A DNA stretch of 64,000 nt from Actinomycetospora callitridis (GTDB lineage: Bacteria > Actinomycetota > Actinomycetes > Mycobacteriales > Pseudonocardiaceae): positions 237,718 to 301,717 of the forward strand of contig NZ_JAQZAK010000007.1 in NCBI RefSeq assembly GCF_028737265.1, read 5' to 3'. The translations under genes were made by a program, and so were the position numbers. Shown piece by piece: positions 62,305 through 64,000 of the stretch; the first letter of the stretch is position 1, and the number at the start of each line of letters is the position of its first letter. The notes beneath the pieces are model-generated. The model had not been told where the DNA came from, made no database searches, and saw only the letters and a list, made by a program, of their open reading frames with translations.

Positions 62305-63882
62305 ATGACCACGACCTCCCGCCGTCCCGGGACCTTCGCCGAGCTCTGGCTGCGCGCCGTCGACCGGCACGCCGACCGCCCGTTCCTCGTGTTCCGCAGC
62401 GAGGACGGCGAGATCGACACGTGGACCTACGCCGAGTTCGACGGCCTCGTCCGCGACACCATGGCGCTGCTCGCGGCCCACGGCGTCGGCCGCGGGGACG
62501 CGGTGCACCTGTGCCTGCGCAACTGCCCCGGGTTCATCGCCCTCTGGCTCGCCACGACGGAGCTCGGGGCCTGGATGGTGCCCGTCGACCCGGCGTCGAC
62601 GAGCCGCGACATCGAGACCCAGGTCGCCCGCGTGCGTCCGAAGATGGGCTTCTACGCGAGAGCACGGAAGGACACCTACCTCGCCGGCACGGAGGGCGCG
62701 GCGCTGCGGAGCATCGCCCTCGAGGAGACCGCCGCGGACGTGCGTCCGGGCGGACGCCTGCGGGCCGGGGACGGCCGGACGGCCGAGGTGGAGGCGGTGG
62801 CGCCGGACACCCGGCTCGCCGTCATGTTCACCTCCGGCACGACGTCACAGCCCAAGGGCGTCGTGCTGACCCAGGCCAACTACCGCCACGTCGCCGCGGG
62901 CATGGCGGACGCCGCGGACCTCGGTGCCGAGGACCGGTGGCTGGTCACCCTGCCGCTGTTCCACGCGAACGCGCAGTTCTACTGCTTCGCCCCGGCGATC
63001 GAGGTCGGCGCCTCCGTCGCCCTGACCGCGACGTTCTCGGCGAGCCGGTGGGTCGCCACGGCGACCGAGGTCGCCGCCACCCACGCCAGCCTGTTCGCCG
63101 CGCCCGTGCGCATGATCCTGGCGCGGACCCCGGAGGGCACCCCGCCCGCCCGGCTGCGCCACGTCTGGTTCGCCCAGAGCCTGGGCCGGGACCACCACCG
63201 CGAGTTCTCCGAGCTCGTCGGCACCCTGCCGCGCCAGGTGTACGGGATGACCGAGACGACCACGGTCGTCACCGCCGACCGCGGCGACCCGCCGAGCCAC
63301 GAGCTGATCGGGGAGCCGGTGCCCGGCCGCCGGGTCCGCCTCGTCGACCCGTCCACCCATGCCGACGTCGAGCCCGGCACGCCCGGGATGATCATCGTGG
63401 CGGGCGAGCGTGGCGTCGACCTGTTCCCGGAGTACCTCGACGACCCCGCGGTCACCGACCGCACGTTCACCACCGATGCCGACGGCGTCACCTGGCTGGT
63501 CACCGGCGACCTCGCGGTGCAGGTCGACAGCCCGTCGTCCGGCCTAGGCGCGCTGCGGTTCGTCGGTCGCGCCGACGACGTCATCAAGGTCGCCGGGGAG
63601 AACGTCAGCCTGACCGAGATCGAGGCGGTCCTCGCCCAGGCGCCGGGCGTGCTCGAGGTCGCCGTCGTCGCCCGCGCCGACGCGCTCCGCGACCAGGTGC
63701 CCGTCGCCTACGTCGTCGCCCGCGACCCGGACAACGCCCCCACCGTCGACGAGCTCGCCGCCTGGGCCGCCGGTCAGCTCACGCCGCAGGCCCGGCCGCG
63801 CGAGTGGCACCTCATCGACAGCCTCCCCCGCACCAGCGTCGGCAAGGTGCGCCGCTTCAAGATCGGCACCGACGACGCCTAA
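62305..63882 (+). CDS. ATP-dependent acyl-CoA ligase (ANL superfamily, CaiC-like)
   Basis: 525 residues. P-loop FTSGTTSQPKGVVLTQANYR, LPLFHANAQFYCF, YGMTETTTVV, the hinge RFVGRADDVIKVAGENVSLT and catalytic Lys in PRTSVGKVRRFKI. It activates a carboxylic acid to its CoA thioester. Start 62305 is chosen; an in-frame ATG at 62290 is possible and neither has a strong ribosome site. Ends before a hairpin at 63896-63916. Confidence 0.94.
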   Translation: MTTTSRRPGTFAELWLRAVDRHADRPFLVFRSEDGEIDTWTYAEFDGLVRDTMALLAAHGVGRGDAVHLCLRNCPGFIALWLATTELGAWMVPVDPASTSRDIETQVARVRPKMGFYARARKDTYLAGTEGAALRSIALEETAADVRPGGRLRAGDGRTAEVEAVAPDTRLAVMFTSGTTSQPKGVVLTQANYRHVAAGMADAADLGAEDRWLVTLPLFHANAQFYCFAPAIEVGASVALTATFSASRWVATATEVAATHASLFAAPVRMILARTPEGTPPARLRHVWFAQSLGRDHHREFSELVGTLPRQVYGMTETTTVVTADRGDPPSHELIGEPVPGRRVRLVDPSTHADVEPGTPGMIIVAGERGVDLFPEYLDDPAVTDRTFTTDADGVTWLVTGDLAVQVDSPSSGLGALRFVGRADDVIKVAGENVSLTEIEAVLAQAPGVLEVAVVARADALRDQVPVAYVVARDPDNAPTVDELAAWAAGQLTPQARPREWHLIDSLPRTSVGKVRRFKIGTDDA

Positions 63883-63895
63883 TGGGGCTCGCTGG

Positions 63896-63916
63896 GCCGG
63901 GTCTGCCAGGCTCGGC
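63896..63916 (+). terminator. Hairpin after the acyl-CoA ligase gene
   Basis: GCCGGGTCT / AGGCTCGGC, 9 pairs including two G-T, loop GCC, 14 bp after the stop. The remaining bases to 64000 hold no gene I can support. Confidence 0.55.
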
Positions 63917-64000
63917 TGCGGTAGCGGCCGGCGGGTCAGCACTCGCGACGCCAGGGCGATGGTCAGCTCTACGCTCAGATCGTGCGCCCGCCGGTCGTGA

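Noticed and set aside
1..64000. tRNA/rRNA genes, insertion sequences, integrase, attachment sites
   Set aside because: No cloverleaf-like segments, transposase or integrase motifs, or long flanking repeats were seen on either strand.

Overview
This 64 kb window comes from a very GC-rich chromosome (over 70% G+C by eye) of an actinomycete, most likely a member of the Pseudonocardiales. The evidence is GTG starts and four-base stop/start overlaps, a Pkn-type kinase with a DUF4333 tail, DUF222-HNH, DUF3040, DUF3159, DUF4239, DUF6069 and DUF6131 proteins, ANTAR regulators, a SpoIIE/STAS pair, an MmyB-like regulator and an F420-type LLM oxidoreductase. No tRNA, rRNA, CRISPR array, transposase or prophage gene was seen. 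The window is accessory and catabolic chromosome, organised as many short operons each beside its own regulator.

Layout. 1-6 kb (mostly minus): the start of an acyl-CoA synthetase, an SH3-like membrane protein with a repeat-rich tail, a Ser/Thr kinase, HrpB helicase. 6-12 kb: a membrane protein, an unusual molybdopterin-oxidoreductase/DUF1254-DUF1214 fusion, then a linalool dehydratase/isomerase-family gene overlapping a SCO1-like gene. 12-18 kb: a flavin monooxygenase-TetR operon with a candidate operator, DUF4239 protein, amino-acid permease, MmyB-like regulator, polyphosphate kinase 2 remnant. 18-21 kb: a non-canonical Nramp-fold transporter diverging from an FCD-type GntR regulator. 21-27 kb: a five-gene L-fucose/sugar-acid operon (FucP symporter, L-fuconate dehydratase, GntR regulator, Fe-S sugar-acid dehydratase, DapA-like aldolase). 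27-31 kb: a ThDP enzyme diverging from a Baeyer-Villiger monooxygenase around a near-perfect 23-bp palindrome, plus an SDR. 31-40 kb: DUF222-HNH, S9 peptidase, SanA-like protein, an ECF42 sigma-factor operon with its likely own promoter, methionine aminopeptidase diverging from a small XRE regulator, and two ANTAR proteins.

40-46 kb is a quinate/shikimate locus. A TetR regulator, an MHS-family transporter and a lactonase-like hydrolase face away from a shikimate-dehydrogenase-family gene and a 3-dehydroshikimate dehydratase, which together would take imported shikimate or quinate to protocatechuate. Copies of one 12-bp motif sit before both arms. A run of 19 C's ends the dehydrogenase gene; losing one C would fuse it in frame to the dehydratase, the most striking feature of the window.

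46-50 kb: DUF3159 protein, SpoIIE phosphatase and STAS protein, hotdog thioesterase, small zinc-ribbon and DUF6131 proteins. 50-53 kb: a 2-oxo acid decarboxylase and an SDR. 53-58 kb: the dihydroxyacetone kinase operon dhaK-dhaL-dhaM, whose DhaM carries EIIA, HPr and a complete enzyme I, followed by a phasin-like gene. 58-64 kb: glycosyltransferase, sensor-like membrane protein, ClC channel, LLM oxidoreductase diverging from an acyl-CoA ligase. Several convergent gene pairs share hairpins that look like bidirectional terminators. A fixed-spacing promoter-like module recurs before two unrelated genes (17.5 and 35.6 kb).
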